NCBI GenBank assembly: GCA_013397455.1
Contig: VYZB01000723.1
Span: 222,888-286,887, forward strand
Length of the DNA stretch: 64,000 bases
DNA from: Crotophaga sulcirostris
Lineage: Eukaryota > Chordata > Aves > Cuculiformes > Crotophagidae
Reading direction: 5' to 3'
Position 1 is the stretch's first letter, and every line of letters begins with the position of its first letter. A program made the position numbers and the translations under genes. Positions 14,116-25,727 of this stretch are shown here, piece by piece. The notes below the pieces were generated by a model, which saw only the letters and a list, made by a program, of their open reading frames with translations, made no database searches and was not told where the DNA came from.

Positions 14116-17100
14116 GCAATGTTTAGAAGATCAAAGACTTTTTAAAGTGCAGCCTTCCTGAAGCCTTCTAATCACTCAACATTTCCAGCTTTAAAGGAGT
14201 GATTCCTTTCCTGAAATATAATTTATGGAAAGGATAGGTCCAACTCAGTCTGCAGGTCCATACAGTCTCCAGCTACAGACAGGCAGTGTTGTCGGTTGGC
14301 TCTCTTCTGCCACAGAAAGTATGGGCTATGCAGAACCCCAAACCAGACTTTTCAGTTTTGAAACTGAGCAATTTAAACAACAGTCTTTCTTTAAGAGAGC
14401 TGAGAATAGCTGGGTGTCTTGAAGACAAAACAGTGGAGCAAGTTTCTATTCTACTACAGCATTTTGCCCCCTCTTTGTTCCTTTGCAGCCTCCCATACAG
14501 TTATCATTGTTTTGTTAAGTTTTTGCAAAGTTTTCCTCATCTGCGAGTATATGACCTAGCTTGTATACCAACTGGCCTTTCTTCATCACCAGAAAGAGCC
14601 TGGATTTTGGAGCTACTCCTCCTTCTCAGAGCCCTTGAATAGTGTTTTTTACAGTCCATTTTTTCCTTTCTGTGTTTAGAGCCAAACTTAGAGTCCCTAG
14701 TGCTTTTCTATGGGTCTTTGATCTGAAATGTGGCACAGTAATGTGGAGAAGAGGAAGAAAATCAGAAAACGATAGACCCTGAAAAATAGAGGGAGGTTAC
14801 AATTCAGCTTGATCAGGACAGATGAGCAAGCTCTGACAGTGATCTAGGTAAACAGCATTGCATTTATTATTTACTATAAATCACTCTGTTTATTAAGTCA
14901 CTCCATTTTCACGACTGATGCATTTGGCTCCCCTGTGGGTGTGTATGAGATAGTGATCAAGCTGGTCTCTGGGACTCTTCTCCTCTATGATATGCTCTTG
15001 TCTGAAACATTTTGCTCTGTTGCATTTGAGAATCATACATCCAAGAATGTCTATAGGCATGATTTTAGTATCACAAAACCTTCACCTGAGCTGTGCATCT
15101 TTGGGAAGCAGCCATTAGAATTAAGAGGTGACGGAAAGGTTTTTAGTGACCAACATACTCCTGCCACTGAAAGCACTACACACAGATGAGTGGAACCAAA
15201 GATTTGCCTATACAGCTGTGGGGCAGGACAATTGTACCCAGCCTGCCTATTTCAGCTTTCTCTCTTGTAGTAGCTTCAGGTTTCCTATTTTATAGTTTAA
15301 GTTTCTTTTTATTGAGGCAAAATTTCATTTTGCATTTAAAAACCCTTCAGTCTTTCTGGAGAGATCATTAGAGAAAGGGCTAGGCAGATTCCTCTTTGGA
15401 TATTGGTCTACATAAGGTCCAATGGCAACCCTCCTGACTTCCCAAATTTTGAAAGAAGTTGTTGCAGTAAAGGCAGCTTGAAATTGCAAAACTATCCTTG
15501 TTTTTTGTGCAGTGTTAACCTCCCTGCTTCATTTCCAGCTTCAGACAGTAACTATCACCTGCTTGTATGACTTTCCTGGTAATTTTGATGACCATGTTTC
15601 ACCTAGAAAAACATGTGATGGTTTTTATTCCTTCTGTTAGGTACTTTCACAGCATTGTGTTATAGCTGAAAACAGACTTTAGTGTGCTGTGTAGCTGTGC
15701 TGCAGGTCCTGCTTGCACACATGCAGGAAAGTGAGTGTGTGGAAGTCAGTGAGGCTGTGTAGGTTGCAATGGTGGCTCTTAGGATGCTCTGCACCCAAGA
15801 GCTTTGGCAGTGTGATGGCTGTTAAACAGAGAGTGGCGATGTTAATTTGAGCTGGGCGGTTATTTTGCAAGACCAGAGAATCAGAACTGGAGTAACTTGG
15901 ATGTTTCCAAATAATTACCTCATAAATAGCAGAAGCTGGGGGGAATAAGTTGAAAGCTTTAGCAAACATCTTATCTTCATTGGGCTTGCTGGAGGATCTG
16001 GCTGATTTGCTGGTGTGTAAATACAACAAGAAAATGTCACAGGTTCAGCTCAGGGGCTCTGCTGACCCTGCAATGTCTCAAGGGCATAGCCCTGTGCAGA
16101 CACACTAGCCCACCCACAGAGCTCCCCGCTCGTGCTCCTCTCAGTGTAATTCATGTTTATCTGCATTCCAGCGGACACAGCTGAAGTCAAATGACTAGGC
16201 AAATGAGAGTTTTGTGGAATGAGACAGGAAAGTAAGGGAGTTTATAAACAGAGATCAAGAAGAGAGATTTGCCCTCTGACAGAGACCATTTACTAATACC
16301 TAATGAGCCTACTAGACAAAAGCTGAAGTAGTAGTACAGGCTGTCACATACATTAAATGTTTTCCTGGCACCAAGAAGTTAAATGGACTTCTAACTTTTC
16401 AATGCTTGCTGGTTTGCAAAGCATATGCTGCCAAACAACAAAGGGAACAGTCCCAATGCAATCTCTAGGGATGCAGCTCCAACATGTTGCGAGAGTGAAG
16501 GATGCAAGGCTGAGATACTTATCATAAGCAGGTCAAATCTGCATTTGAGAGATATTCACAATACCAATGTGCACAGAAATTATGACAAAGATGACACAGA
16601 CAAAGAATTTGCATACTGAAATGGGTTTCTGTCAGTTCAAGGCTGGCTAGTAAAGAAAACTTCTCAAAAGACTGAGCACTCAAAAGGTGTGGTAGCTTTC
16701 CACTCACATTCAGGATGAAGCTAAATAATTACCTTTTTCATGTCAGGTAATACTTAAAGGCAAATATGAGATGTATCTTAAGGAACATTTTCTTTGCATA
16801 TGTGAATGTATACAGTTTAAAATTAAGCCGTGTTGGGTGACTTTGGTGTGAAATCACATCCTCTGAAAATTTGCCATAGACTAAGTACAACTTTCAGTAA
16901 CTGCTATATTAGCCATTACTGTTGTTAACATAGAGATAATCTTCATATTTAAAAACTCCATTCCAACTGCTGCCACAATCTGATTTATGAATGCTAATAT
17001 GGATGAAATGAATACAGAGCTAGGCCTATGGTCCTTCTTTACTGACAGTCCTATACATTCCTGCTCAGAAAAACACCAGGCTATGACAAGCTGCAGATCA

Positions 17101-17592
17101 GCCACTGCACTCTTTTTGCTTTTGCTCCCAAAACTCATGTTCTAATAGCAACAATCTGACCTTCCATCTCCTCTTATAATATAGAAAACAGAGCTAATAT
17201 ATCACAGGACAGTCAAGTGCAGAGTACACAGATTTCAGACAAAGGGAGCTAGATAAGTGGGCTAAAGGTGGCAGAAGACACAACTTGACAATCTATAGAA
17301 TACCTTACTGGATCTGTTAATTTTGCAGAGGTGAAATGCAGAATTGGCACCATTTGCTTTCCTCCACATTCTTGGCAAGCAGGTTTCTCTATTAATAAAG
17401 TATCAGTAGCTCACTAGCCTCTCAAAGGCATTTTGAAGAATCTATCCTGATCCATTGATTTTGCCTTCTGTATTTTCTGTTGAAAAATAGCTAATGTATT
17501 AAAGTAGTGCTTTTATTCAGAAAAGACTGCAAACTTTGCCAGATACGATGCACAGTGCCTCCCCCCCCCTCCAGCTGTTCATGGGAAGGAAT
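14116..17592. other. Non-coding stretch, no recognised feature
   Basis: Scattered open frames below 120 codons on both strands without domain-like content. A run of nine C residues lies at 17561-17569, just before the next CR1. Confidence 0.55.
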
Positions 17593-17739
17593 CCAAGCTC
17601 TGCGCTGTCCATCATCTACCAACACTCCTGGCTGACTGGGGATGTTCCACTTGACTGGGGGCTGGCAAGTGTTATGCCCATGTGCAAGAAGGATCAAAGG
17701 GAGGATCTGTGAAACTACAGGCCTGTCATTCTGACCTCA
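17593..17739 (+). mobile_element. CR1 LINE, left part of an interrupted copy
   Basis: Reads as the RT fingers of ORF2: an SIIYQHSWLTGDVP-like stretch at about 17610-17655, a MPMCKKDQRED-like stretch, then NYRPVILTS at about 17710-17738. There the match stops, and the 3' end of another CR1 begins. The same RT resumes at 18081. Confidence 0.82.
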
Positions 17740-18080
17740 GGGAGGTTGTAGTCAAGCAGGGGTTGGTCTCTTCTCCGAGGCAACCAGTGACAGAACAAGA
17801 GGACATGGACTCAAGTTTCATCCGGGAGGTTTAGGCTTGATATTAGGAAGCAATTCTTCCCTGAAAGGGTGATTGGCCATTGGAATGCGCTGCCTGGGGA
17901 GGCGGTGGAGTCTCTGTCCCTGGAGGTGTTTAAGAGGAGATTGGATGAGGCACTCAGTGCCATGGTTTAGATGATGGGATGGTGTTGGTGTTAGTGTTAC
18001 TGTTGGGTTATAGGTTGGACTTGATGATCTCAAAGGTGCTTCCCAACCTTGTAATACTGTGATACTCTGACACTGTGATC
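17740..18080 (+). mobile_element. CR1 LINE 3' end nested inside another CR1, same orientation
   Basis: The insert begins with GGAGGTTGTAGTCAAGCAGG and shows the ORF2 end and 3' UTR. It carries the diagnostic GTTTAGATGATGGGATGGTG block, also found in the copy at 916-3930. It ends with TAATACTG/GATACTCT/GACACTGT tail units at 18050-18080. It belongs to the same tail subfamily as the copy at 916-3930, whereas its host has an ATTCTATG tail. Confidence 0.87.
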
Positions 18081-19341
18081 CTGAGTGCTATCACAAAGCA
18101 CATATAGGACAACCAGGTGCTCAGGCCCAGTCAACATGCGCCTATGAAAGGCAGGTCTTGCCAAACTAACCTCATCTCCTTGACAAGGTTACCTGCTTAG
18201 TGGATGAGGGAAAGGTGTAGTGTACTTGGACTCTAGTAAAGCCTTTGGCACCAGTTCTCAGAGTATTCTGCTTGAGAAACTGGCTGCCATTGGTCTGGAC
18301 AAGCACATCCTCTGCTGGGTAAAAAACTGGATGGTCAGGCCCAAAGAGTGGTGGTAAATGGAGGCCAGTCACAAGTGGTGTTTGCCAAGGCTCAGTGTTG
18401 AGTCCAGCTGTATTCAATCTCCTTATCAATTATATGGATGAAGGGATTGAGTGTACCTGCAGTAAGTTTGCAGATGACACTAAGCTGGGCAGAAGTGTTG
18501 ATCTGCTTGAGGGCAGAGAGGCTCTGCAGAGGAATCTGAACGGGCTGGATCGATGGGCTGAGACCAGTGCTATGAGGTTTAACAAGATCAAGTGCTGGGT
18601 TCTGTGCCTGGGACACAACCACCCTATGCAAAGCTATAGGCTTGAGAAAGAGTAGCTGGAAAGCTGCCTGGCAGAGAAGTACCTGGGGGTGTTGGTCAAC
18701 AGCCAGCTGAATATGAGCCAACAGTGTGCCCTAGTGGCCAAGAAGGCCAACGGCATCCTGGCCTGTATCCGAAACAGTGTGGCCAGCAGAAGGGAAGTGA
18801 TTGTGCCCCTGTACTCAGTATTGGTGAGGACACACCTCGAGTGGTGTGTGCAGTTCTGGGCCCTTCACTTCACCAAGGACATTGAGATGCTGGAGTGCAC
18901 TCAGAGAAGGGCAACGAAGCTGGTGAAGGGGCTGGAGAACAATCCTTATGAGAAGTTGCTGAGGGAAGTGGCATTGCTTAGCCTAGAGATGAGGAGGCCA
19001 AGAGGAGACCTTATCCTTGTCTACAACTACCTGAAAGGAGGTTGTAGTGAGGTGGTTGTTGGTCTCTTCTCCCAAGTGACAGATGATAGGGACAAGAGAA
19101 AATGGCCTCAAGTTCCCCCAGGAGAGGTTTAGGTTAGACATTAGGAAAAATTTCTTCACTGAAAGTGTTATCCAGCACTGGCACAGCTGCCCAGGGAAGT
19201 GGTTGAGTCACCATCCCTGGAGGTATTAACAAGATGGCTGGATGAGGTGCTCAGGGATATGGATTAGTAGTGGACATGTACGGTTGGACTCGATGATCTC
19301 AAAGACCTTTTCCAACCAAATGGTTCTATGATTCTATGATT
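18081..19341 (+). mobile_element. CR1 LINE, right part of the interrupted copy, to its 3' tail
   Basis: The RT resumes with LSAITKHI and SQHAPMKGRSCQTNL-like segments, then a damaged motif A (VLGL...KAFGT-like) near 18215-18250. Next come [20 protein letters not shown] at about 18463-18520 and the [20 protein letters not shown] through [20 protein letters not shown] region at 18689-19060. It ends with GGTTCTATGATTCTATGATT at 19322-19341, the ATTCTATG tail. Stops and frame changes show it is dead. Confidence 0.9.
18395..19132 (+). pseudogene. CR1 ORF2 RT remnant (FADD to C-terminal region)
   Basis: Two open stretches cover this remnant: 18395-18655, with the FADD catalytic motif and the [20 protein letters not shown] segment, and 18689-19132, with the thumb and C-terminal region. 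A TAG (LEKE-stop, near 18653) separates them in the copy. Upstream RT pieces are in other frames. Function would be reverse transcription of CR1 RNA; this copy cannot do it. Confidence 0.85.
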
Positions 19342-20288
19342 TAGGGCAGAACTTCATTAATTTGATCCAAACTGAAGAGCCATTTCTTCTGAATGGATTC
19401 AGTACCTATACTGTAAGAATCAGTTTAGCAAACTGTACAATGCAGACAGGACTTCCTAAATACCCTCTAAAGCAAGATTACTGAACCTTAACCAGAGGTG
19501 AAAAACTGGGGAAAGTAGCACTTCCAGGAGTTCTAGGGAGCAAATAGCGCATTTCTGCTGCTCTCAAATTCTATCCTTGGTCTCCAACTAGAAAAATCCA
19601 GGTGGAACTCGGCTAGCTCATTGATCCTTATATGCATATATGCAGAAACCAAGATGATGCAAAAACATTTCTGTCTGCCAGGAGCGCTAGCCTTATGGAT
19701 CCCTTATTGATCTTTTACCTTATTCATTTTTTAGTGCATCATTCTGTTTGTGGGATAAAACAGAAGGTACTGATTTTAGCACAGAGCTCATAAAATATTT
19801 TCATTAACGTAAAAACATTGCCTCTCCTTCAGGAAACCAATATTATACCCTTGCAGGATATCTCCTGGTCAGCCCTGCAGTTTTCCCGTAGGACTGCCCT
19901 CATTATTTTAGACAAGTGGTGTTTGTTTAATGTTAGCTGTGTAGTATAACAAATATTTTGCAGTTATTTGGCTGGTGATTCATGAATCAGAAATCTTCCA
20001 CTGTCAGCACATCACAAAAGTAATTAAGTTTAAACACATCAGGAACTAGACTGAAGAAATGCTCTGGTCAGAGCAATTTTATAAAGAAGATATACTTTTA
20101 TAATTTTATAAAGAAGATATACTCTGATTCAATGCAACACAATGCTAAAAACAGTTTTCTTGAAAAGCTACTGCCTTACAGTATCAATCGCATTGCAGCC
20201 ATATGCATTAGGAATTACACAAGCAGTCAGTTCTTGCAGCTTTACTTATGTTATGTCAAGAGCAGATTTTCAAGAAATGTTCTGTATT
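19342..20288. other. Non-coding spacer between two CR1 copies
   Basis: AT-rich, no gene seen. It contains the short tandem duplication listed at 20075-20123. Confidence 0.55.
20075..20123. repeat. Short direct duplication, 22 bp units, 27 bp apart
   Basis: AATTTTATAAAGAAGATATACT occurs at 20075-20096 and again at 20102-20123, with a five-base TTTAT spacer. It is a recent-looking local tandem duplication in non-coding DNA. Confidence 0.85.
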
Positions 20289-21995
20289 TCATAGAATCAT
20301 AGAATAATTAAGATTGGAAAAGACTTCCAAGATTATCAAGTCAAACTGTCAGTCCAACACCATCATGCCTACTAAACCATCCCAAAGTGCCAAGTTTACA
20401 TGCATTTTGAACACCTCCAGGGATGGTGACTCCACCACTTCCCTGGACAGCCTGTTTCAATACTTGACCACTGTTTCGGTAAAGAAAGTTTTTCTACTAT
20501 CCAGTCTAAACCTCCCCTGGTTTAGAGGCCATTTCCTCTCATCCTATCACTTATAACTTGAGAAAAAAGACCAGCACTCATCTCACTACAACCTCCTTTG
20601 AGGTAGTCATAAGGTCTTCCCTCAGTCTCTCCTTCTCCAGTCTAAACAATCCTAGTTCCCTCAGCGACTCCTTATAAGATTTCTGCTCCAGTCCATTCAC
20701 CAGCTTCATTGCCCTTCTCTGATTGCGCTCCAACACCTCAATGTCCTTTTTACAGTAAGGTGCCCCAAACTGAACACAGCATTCAAGAGGCAGCCTCACC
20801 AGTGCTGAGTACAGGGGCACAATCTCTTCCCTGCTCCTGCTGGCCATGCTGGTTCGGATACAGACCAGGATGCCGTTGGCCTTCTTGGCCACTTGGGCAC
20901 ACTGCTGGCTCATATTCAGCTGGCTGTTGACCAACACCCCCAGGTACTTCTCTGCCAGGCAGCTTTCCAGCCACTCTTCCCCAAGCCTGTAGCATTTCAC
21001 TTGTGATCCAAGTGCAGGACCTGGGACTTGGCCTTGTTCAATCCCATACAACTGGCCTCAGCCCATTGATCCAACCTGTCCAGGTCCCTCTCCAGAGCCT
21101 CCCTATCCTCAAGCAGATTGACACTCTCACCCAATTTGGTGTCATCTGCAAACCTGCTGAGGGTACACTCAATCCTCTGGTCCAAATCATTGATAATGAT
21201 ACTATACAGAACTAGCCCCAACACTGAGCCCTGGGGAATACCACTTTGACTGGCCACTAACCGGATTTAACTTCATTTACCACCACTCCTTGGGCCCAGC
21301 CATCCAGTGAGCTTTTTACCCAGTGAAGAGTATATCTGCCTAAGCCATGAGCTGCCAGCTTTTCTAGGAGAAAGCTGTGGGAGATAGTATCAAAAGTTTT
21401 ACTGAAGTCCAGGTAAATGACATCCACAGCCTTTCCCTCATACACTAGGCATGTCATCTGTTCATAGAAGAACACATTGGTCAAGCAGGACTTGCCTTTC
21501 ATGAGCCCATGCTGGCTGGGCCTGATCCTCTGGTTGACCTGCATATGCCTGGTGAGCACATTCAAGATAAAGCACTCCATAATCTTCCTTGGCATGAAGG
21601 TCAGACTGACAAGCCTGTAGTTCTCCTGATCTTCTTTTCGGCCCTTCTTGTAAATGGGTGTCACATTCGCAAGCCTCCAGTTGGCAGGGACCTCCCCTGT
21701 TAACCAGGACTGCTGATAAATGATGGAGAGCACCTTGGCAAGCTCCTCCACCAACTCTTTTAGTACTCTTGGGTGAATCCCATCTGGTCCTATAGACTTG
21801 TCCAGGTGGCATAGCAGGTCATTAACTGTTTCCTCCTGGATTATGGGGGGTTTATCCTGCTCTCCATCCCTGTCTTCCAACTCAGGGGGCTTAATACCCT
21901 GAGAATAACTGGTCTGACTGTTAAAGACTGAGGTGAAGAAGGCATTAAGTACCTCAGTCTTTTTCTCATCGTTGGTAGCATGTTCCCCTCCGTAT
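20289..21995 (-). mobile_element. CR1 LINE on the - strand, 5'-truncated, RT almost complete
   Basis: Read on the - strand, the element runs from the N-terminal RT near 21995 (KKTEVLNAFFTSVF) to the 3' end near 20289. On the + strand its tail appears as CATAGAATCATAGAATAAT at 20290-20308. The 3' UTR differs in detail from the other copies, with an AAACCATCCCAAAGTGCCAAG block at about 20375-20395, suggesting a further CR1 subfamily. The endonuclease and ORF1 are absent. Confidence 0.92.
20578..21995 (-). pseudogene. CR1 reverse transcriptase remnant with long open segments
   Basis: In - strand order: an open segment to 21257 carries KSIGPDGIHPRVLKELVEE, VTPIYKKGRKEDQENYR, SQHGLMKGKSCLTN and motif A as VIYLDFSKTFDT (about 21385-21420). 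A frameshift at about 21257 follows. The next segment (21257-20997) has the PQGSVLG segment and [11 protein letters not shown] (about 21130-21165). A second frame change leads to a segment ending at 20578 with [16 protein letters not shown] and [13 protein letters not shown]. Only two frame changes over 1.4 kb make this the best-preserved RT in the window. The open frame continues upstream of 21995 to 22351, but that part is not CR1-like. Confidence 0.9.
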
Positions 21996-22255
21996 CTTTT
22001 CCTTTGGATGGCGAAGGTGATGCCGGATGAAGGAGAGATAGATGCTTCTGCCTCTTCTCCAGTTGCAGCACTCCCTGAATATCCCCTGGAGACTGGGCTG
22101 TGCAGAATGATGCAGAGGTTCCAGGGAAGATCTGATTCTGATTTTGTGATAATGACATTATCAGAGGCTTCTCTATGCCAGCACCTTACAAGGGGCAGGT
22201 ATTGGCTGTAGAGGCAGGCATGCAGCCCCATCAGGGAAGGCTCCTTCCTTTCTTG

Positions 22256-22320
22256 ATGAACATACACATATGCACACAAGCACACATGCACACACGTACA
22301 TGCAATCACACACAGACGGA
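22256..22320. repeat. CA-rich alternating purine-pyrimidine tract
   Basis: Imperfect CACACA/ACATAC/ACGTAC repeats. It is low-complexity DNA, not a clean microsatellite. It lies inside the chance upstream extension of the - strand CR1 open frame. Confidence 0.75.
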
Positions 22321-25300
22321 TCATGTGTTCATTGCTGTTACAGTGCTGCAACAGACCTGGGTGTATAGAGGGACTTTAACTTAACCTCAGGTGTGTCAAC
22401 CAGGAAGACTCAGAATAGCAATTTCAGCAGAAATATGAGTCTTTTCCATCTTTTAAACAGCTGTTATTTTGCTTGCCTACACTTAGCCTTTGGGCCTTGA
22501 GAATAAACCCCTGCATCAAGCAAAAGATGCCTTTACATTCAGAGTCCTTATCTGTCCATCTTCAAATCTTTTATTCCCAATGCAGACATCCTTTTGCACA
22601 AATAATTTGCAGCTTCCTAGTGAAATTGGGAGGAGTGGACATGAAGAGTCATGATTAGACTGGTAATCTGAAAGAAGAAAATATTGAGAACATCTTCCAT
22701 TCCTGAGCTGGAACCCATACTCAAAGAATCACTCCTGCTAATAATGACAGCAGTCTGTGGCTCCATATACAATGTATTAGCCTCCCTAGCTGGCATTCAC
22801 CTAAGCTATTGGGCAAAATACACAGTATCATTAGTTGCAAGCTTCATACTATCAAATTCAGTTTTGGTGAACTTATGTTAATCACCTAAAATATACTGAG
22901 AGCATTGAATTAAAAACCTAATCCACTGAGCACTCTTGGTTTCCGTTGATTTTTTTGATTGTTGCTGCTCCGCAGTCCCTAAAAGAGTACCAGTACTTCC
23001 AGCAGTTTGCTTCAGGGAAAATGGGAAACTTCGGGTTTTATAAAGTTAATATGCAAATAGCATCAATTAAAAAAAAATTAAAAGCTAACTTAACCTGTGT
23101 TCTACTATTCTTTCCCTCAAAGCAACCTCCAGGCAGCATTTAGAGGAGAATTTTTAGAAATACCAACCAGACATGAGTAACCTCATATTTACCCAGTATC
23201 TGACACTCTTCCATTGTTGTTAGCTATTGACCTTTACCATTTTGCTCATTAATAATATCAGGGCATTTACTTCCTAATTAAGAAGGTCCTAAGGTTGCCT
23301 CCAGCCACTAAAAAGGACATTCTTGACTTAAATTAGTTGACGTAAAAATGCAAAGTTTGGTCCTTCTTCTGAGTGCAAGAGATAAGTCAGGACCTGCAAG
23401 TCAAGATGCAAAGTTTTACTTCTAGATTCACAGGTGGTTTGCTATAACGTTTTGGGCAAGTCACACCTCTCCCTGCATGTCTGTTTCCCTTCACTTGTCA
23501 TGTCACCTTAAGTAGTTCTTGAGGTGGGAAATATTTCTTCCAAGGCCCGAGCACATGTGCAAGATTTTGGTAGGACAGTTAGACTAGAAAATCGTCTAGT
23601 GGGCACATGGTCAGAAAGACATTCATATGGTTACTCCACGCTAATAGTCTTTGTTACTGGTATTGGCTATTCTTGTCATAGATCAAATCAGTTTACACCA
23701 GAACCCAGGTCTTGGAAGCAGAACTTTGGTGATATAATTTAAACTCCATAGCTTCTAAAATTTGAGAAGGCAATAGTTAAGGCATGGGGTGTGGTAAGAA
23801 TATTCTACCATGGAGTTTCCTTTGGTATCAAGATAGCAAATATATGTAAGAATGGAGGAAGAAGGCGATTGGCTTTTATGTGATAGAGAGCACAAAATTT
23901 TAATCAAACATTTTAACTAAATGCCCAGAAGCGTCAAGGTTTATTAGCCTCTTCCTGTGCACACAAGCACTGCAGTTAATACAGGCAATAACATCCCAGA
24001 TTTTTCCACTGCACAACTCCAGAACAATTTTTGTCACTGAAGTTCTTTTAAGGAGACATCATTTAAGGGATAACGAAGGAATTCTAAAAAAAAAAAAAAT
24101 CCTTATACTTTCTGTTTCTCCATGCTCTCAGGTTTTCCTTCTTATCCAATAAGGTCTTTAACCTCAAGCAAGTTTTAATAATAGTTCAGAAAAAGAATCA
24201 GTTCCACTGTCCTCTCCTTCCCACAACCAGAAATTATAATGAACATTTCATAGACAGTGTAATATCTCACTTAAAAGAACCATTGATTTTATTTCCATCT
24301 AAGGGGAAACCATGGGACTGAAGCATTGCTGGGCTGCTCTGTCCTGGAAATGTTAGTACATCTGAAGAAGTCAAGCCTGATACTACCATCTTCAGTCAAC
24401 TGATACAGCCATTTTCCTGAGAGAATGCAAAAAAACCTCAGTGACTCCATTTTGTACCATTTTAAGAGAGGTACATTTTCAAATATACAAACCAGAATAA
24501 CTGTCAGCTCCAAGAGATTCTAGCTGGCTTCTCAGTGTGTGTCGGTGAGGAGCTCTGACCCATCCCTTGCCTGTGTCTGCACAGGTTCATGCATAAACAT
24601 GTAGGATTTCTGATATAGTGCAGAGACTGCACAGTAGCTACAGTTACGTCCGTTCACTAACAGCCTTACCTTGCAGTAAAAGCAAGAGGACAGGAGTTAA
24701 GAGGCTCCCAAGTCTGAGTGCTCTCAGTGCCTTTTTACCAGCCAAAGGAAGCTGTCAGCTTTCCTGTATATGAGTGTGCAGTTCAGTGCTGTCCCCTCAC
24801 GACAGAATTCAGCATTTTTCTGATGACCGCCCTGTCTTAAAACAACTCTTTCCAGGACTGTGTTGGTAGGCTGTCCTTGCCAGAAATCCAGAGGCGAAAA
24901 ACAATGCTAAAAGGATGAGCTGGACTACAGTAATAGCATCTTCAAAGACAGGTGGATTCCTGATTGCTCAGGTTGGTACCACCGGTCTGTGTGAGAGAAC
25001 GAGCAAAAGCTGCTTGCAGCTGTTCCTGGCGTTTGCCCTACAATGCCTCGTGTGCCAACTGGTGCAAAATCTGCTCAGATCTGATGACATGGAGGCCATG
25101 AGGAATCCCTCAGTATAAGAAAAAACAGCTGCTACAATGTTGCAAGAGCATTTTTGTCATCTGGTTCAAATAATGGTGGCATGCTCACCATATAATAGTT
25201 CTAACCATTACTAGCCTAGATTATCATCATCCAAGCATTTCTCCTTTTGAACACTGAACATTGAAGATGTAACAGTAGCATCAAGATTCAGTTAGATGAA

Positions 25301-25641
25301 GAGATTAATTGTTTTAATGGCAAAACGAATTATATTGACAGTCGGAAAAAGAACCAAACTGGCCCCTCCAGCTAATGAATTTGAGATATTTATACTTTGA
25401 TACTTAATGCTATCAGTTTATTTCAAAAAAATGTACTGTATTTATTTTTCCAGTTGTTGAACGATAGTCACGTGTTCAAACCCAAGCATAGCAAGGAAGT
25501 TTGCAGTCTTTCAGTATGGTAATTAGGGCTACAAAATTGCTCAGCTAAACAGGAAGCAAAGACCTGACCATCATTAGACTATTAATATCAAGGTGTTCCT
25601 ACTGTTAACAGAACTATATCGTTTTTTTTATTCTCCTCTAG

Positions 25642-25727
25642 AAGCAGCACAGTCCGCTCCAGAACAAGCAGTAGGAAATTTTTTGAACAATGCTGAGTTT
25701 ATCCAGAGACTCTTACAAAGATCAAAG
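25642..25727 (+). CDS. Candidate internal exon, unidentified
   Basis: A T-rich tract ending TTCTCCTCTAG gives a strong acceptor, and TCAAAG|GTATGG is a fair donor. The 86 bp between are open in one phase (2 bases then 28 codons), giving AAQSAPEQAVGNFLNNAEF followed by IQRLLQRSK, a soluble helical-looking stretch. The exon would be entered in phase 1 and left in phase 0. I do not recognise the protein. A 28-codon open frame has about a 26% chance of arising randomly per frame, so the main support is the splice sites and composition. Confidence 0.3.

Noticed and set aside
22256..22320. CA-rich tract as a microsatellite locus or Z-DNA regulatory element
   Set aside because: The repeat is too imperfect for a microsatellite call, and nothing ties it to a promoter.
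21990..22351. Upstream extension of the longest open frame as a genuine N-terminal domain
   Set aside because: It runs through a CA-rich low-complexity tract and has no CR1 or other domain text. CR1 similarity begins only near 21995.
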